The translations under genes and the position numbers were made by a program. From Candidatus Bathyarchaeota archaeon (GTDB lineage Archaea; Thermoproteota; Bathyarchaeia; TCS64), in the NCBI GenBank assembly GCA_026014815.1, contig JAOZHP010000078.1:1-61495 (forward strand): 61,495 nucleotides of DNA, given 5' to 3'. The notes beneath the pieces are model-generated. The model had not been told where the DNA came from. It worked only from the letters and a program-made list of their open reading frames with translations, and searched no databases. Below are positions 60,313-61,495 of the stretch, piece by piece. Each line of letters opens with the position of its first letter. Within the stretch, counting starts at the first letter, position 1.

Positions 60313-60327
60313 GAGGATGAAACCGTG

Positions 60328-61495
60328 TCAACTGTTTAAAGGGTTGAGGTTAGAGTTTTTCGTTTTGTCTGATGTCATTTTCAACACTAGCGGGATGACT
60401 ACGAGTGAAACCCCGACAAGTATCGTGTACAACAATGTGGTTCCATACGAGTCAGCGATCACGCCTCCGATGAAGGGTCCAAAGAACATCCCTACGCCGT
60501 ATATGCCTTCATGTACACCCATCGCCGTCCCTAACGCTTTCACAGGTGTTCTCTTCGCGATGAAGTCAAGGACTACCGGCGTCATGATGCCGGAGCCTAC
60601 CCCGTAGATGATTAATGGCAAGGCGAATCCATTGAAATCAGACGCGTTTCTTACGAGAAACATTGATGTTGCTAGTAGAAGCGATGCAAACACTACCGCT
60701 TTCCCGGTGCCCCACCTGACAAGTCTTTCGACGTTGAGGAAGACAAGGCATCGCACCCCATTTGTTAACGTTATGAGAAGACCGATGATTGAAGCAGAAA
60801 AACCGACCACACTCATATGCCCAGGCATGATAGCCATGTAGATACCCAACACCAACGTGAATGGAAGAAGTGTGACGTATGACCAGAAGAGGGACCGTAG
60901 TTTTCCCAACCCGACCCAGCCCTCGGGAGACATCTGCTGCTCGTTCTTTCCTTGGATAAAGGCTATAATGATAATTGAGCTTAAAACCGATAAGGCGCCC
61001 AACGTGATGAACAAAGTCTTGAATCCGTAGTTGTTTGAGATGACTCCCCCAACGAAGGGGCCGAATGCGAACCCAGTGATCCATGATAGGTTATATCTTC
61101 CCATGGACTTTGTGAGGGATTCCTTAGGGCTGATGTCGGCTGTAAGGGTGCTTGCTGTCACCCAGAAAGAAGCCGAGAAGACACCTAGTAAGACTCTAAC
61201 AAGTAGTACGTGGGTTATCGAGGTGGATGCCGCGAATAACCATACAGAAAACGCGCTTCCAACGCTGAAAACTAGGTACAGCCGTGTTCTCTCAAACCTA
61301 TCTAACAATAACCCGCAGAACAGAGTGATCAAGGTGTAGGCTACATTCCCCACGGCACCGATGATCCCGAGGTCGGTGTAGCTTGCGCCCAGTGACTCCG
61401 CGAAGACGGGAAGAAGAAAGGTGCTTGTGCCTAACCCTGTTGAGTTGAGGAAGATAGTCACGTAGAGGACTTTGAGCAGTCTTTCCCTGTCAACC
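60328..61495 (-). CDS. MFS transporter (N-terminus beyond the window)
   Basis: At least 377 residues with about twelve membrane helices are visible, with GLLLDRFERTRLY as loop 2-3 motif, TADISPKESLTKSMGRYNLS, and a late GTAMGVHEGIYGVGMFFGP. It is of the drug/sugar-phosphate carrier type. The frame is open past GTG 61461 (preceding residues VDRERLLKVLY read well), so the true start probably lies outside the window. It runs convergent-free into the Pelota-like gene region, 15 bp apart on the same strand. Confidence 0.8.
   Translation of the reverse strand, partial: VDRERLLKVLYVTIFLNSTGLGTSTFLLPVFAESLGASYTDLGIIGAVGNVAYTLITLFCGLLLDRFERTRLYLVFSVGSAFSVWLFAASTSITHVLLVRVLLGVFSASFWVTASTLTADISPKESLTKSMGRYNLSWITGFAFGPFVGGVISNNYGFKTLFITLGALSVLSSIIIIAFIQGKNEQQMSPEGWVGLGKLRSLFWSYVTLLPFTLVLGIYMAIMPGHMSVVGFSASIIGLLITLTNGVRCLVFLNVERLVRWGTGKAVVFASLLLATSMFLVRNASDFNGFALPLIIYGVGSGIMTPVVLDFIAKRTPVKALGTAMGVHEGIYGVGMFFGPFIGGVIADSYGTTLLYTILVGVSLVVIPLVLKMTSDKTKNSNLNPLNS

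Overview
This window comes from an archaeal chromosome. The evidence is an archaeal ribosomal/transcription operon (uS13, uS4, uS11, RNA polymerase subunit D, eL18), an ancestral-type pyruvate:ferredoxin oxidoreductase, a KsgA/Dim1 methylase, Lrp-type regulators, and many starts lying about 25-35 bp below TATA-like boxes (leaderless or nearly so, often TTG or GTG). The lineage cannot be fixed from the sequence alone. The mix of an anaerobic POR, an RdhA-like protein, a ferredoxin-methyltransferase-like fusion and a GH3 homologue would fit an anaerobic Asgard (Thorarchaeota-like) or Bathyarchaeia-like organism, but that is inference.

Layout. 1-2.9 kb holds small and broken genes, including two pieces of what looks like one HTH regulator family on either side of a ferredoxin-ICMT-like fusion gene. 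2.9-9.0 kb is chromosomal: a class II amidotransferase, a DtxR-FeoA regulator with a palindromic operator followed by feoB (iron uptake), a uridine-kinase-like protein, an RraA-like protein and a methyltransferase. 9.2-12.9 kb carries a membrane HTH protein and then a segment bounded by imperfect direct repeats (10.07 and 12.81 kb) that contains a VapBC toxin-antitoxin pair and an RdhA-like iron-sulfur protein.

12.9-18.9 kb is a visibly AT-rich accessory island. It has two membrane-anchored staphylococcal-nuclease-like proteins (one carrying its own winged helix, coiled coil and Ada-like zinc module), a TIM-barrel AP-endonuclease-like protein, a DUF488 protein, a CMP-kinase-like protein, and an overlapping pair made of a three-Cys-motif partner (TcmP-like) and a radical-SAM-type three-Cys-motif (DUF5131-like) protein. 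A degraded gene end sits at its right edge. This is the best candidate for an undescribed nucleic-acid-modifying or defence-like system.

19-29.9 kb holds a sensor histidine kinase, an opine-dehydrogenase-like enzyme with an unlisted 45-residue Cys protein behind it, and assorted metabolic genes. Intergenic repeats recur here, together with a frameshifted DUF4438-like gene and a lone amidohydrolase gene bounded by tRNA-like fragments. 29.9-38.7 kb is a single-strand run of peptide and D-amino-acid catabolism genes: DSD1-like PLP enzyme, Lrp regulator, M20 peptidase, prolyl oligopeptidase, gamma-glutamyltransferase, M19 dipeptidase and a sugar isomerase-like protein. 38.7-44.6 kb has redox and lipid-related enzymes, tRNA-Lys and a GcvH-like protein. 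44.7-50.7 kb is the informational core (ribosomal operon, RAM-domain protein, KsgA). 50.8-61.5 kb holds a short GH3-type adenylase, two MFS transporters, the porGD-A-B operon, a MoxR/VWA pair and a Pelota-like protein that lacks the N-terminal domain. No CRISPR array, rRNA gene or insertion-sequence transposase was seen.
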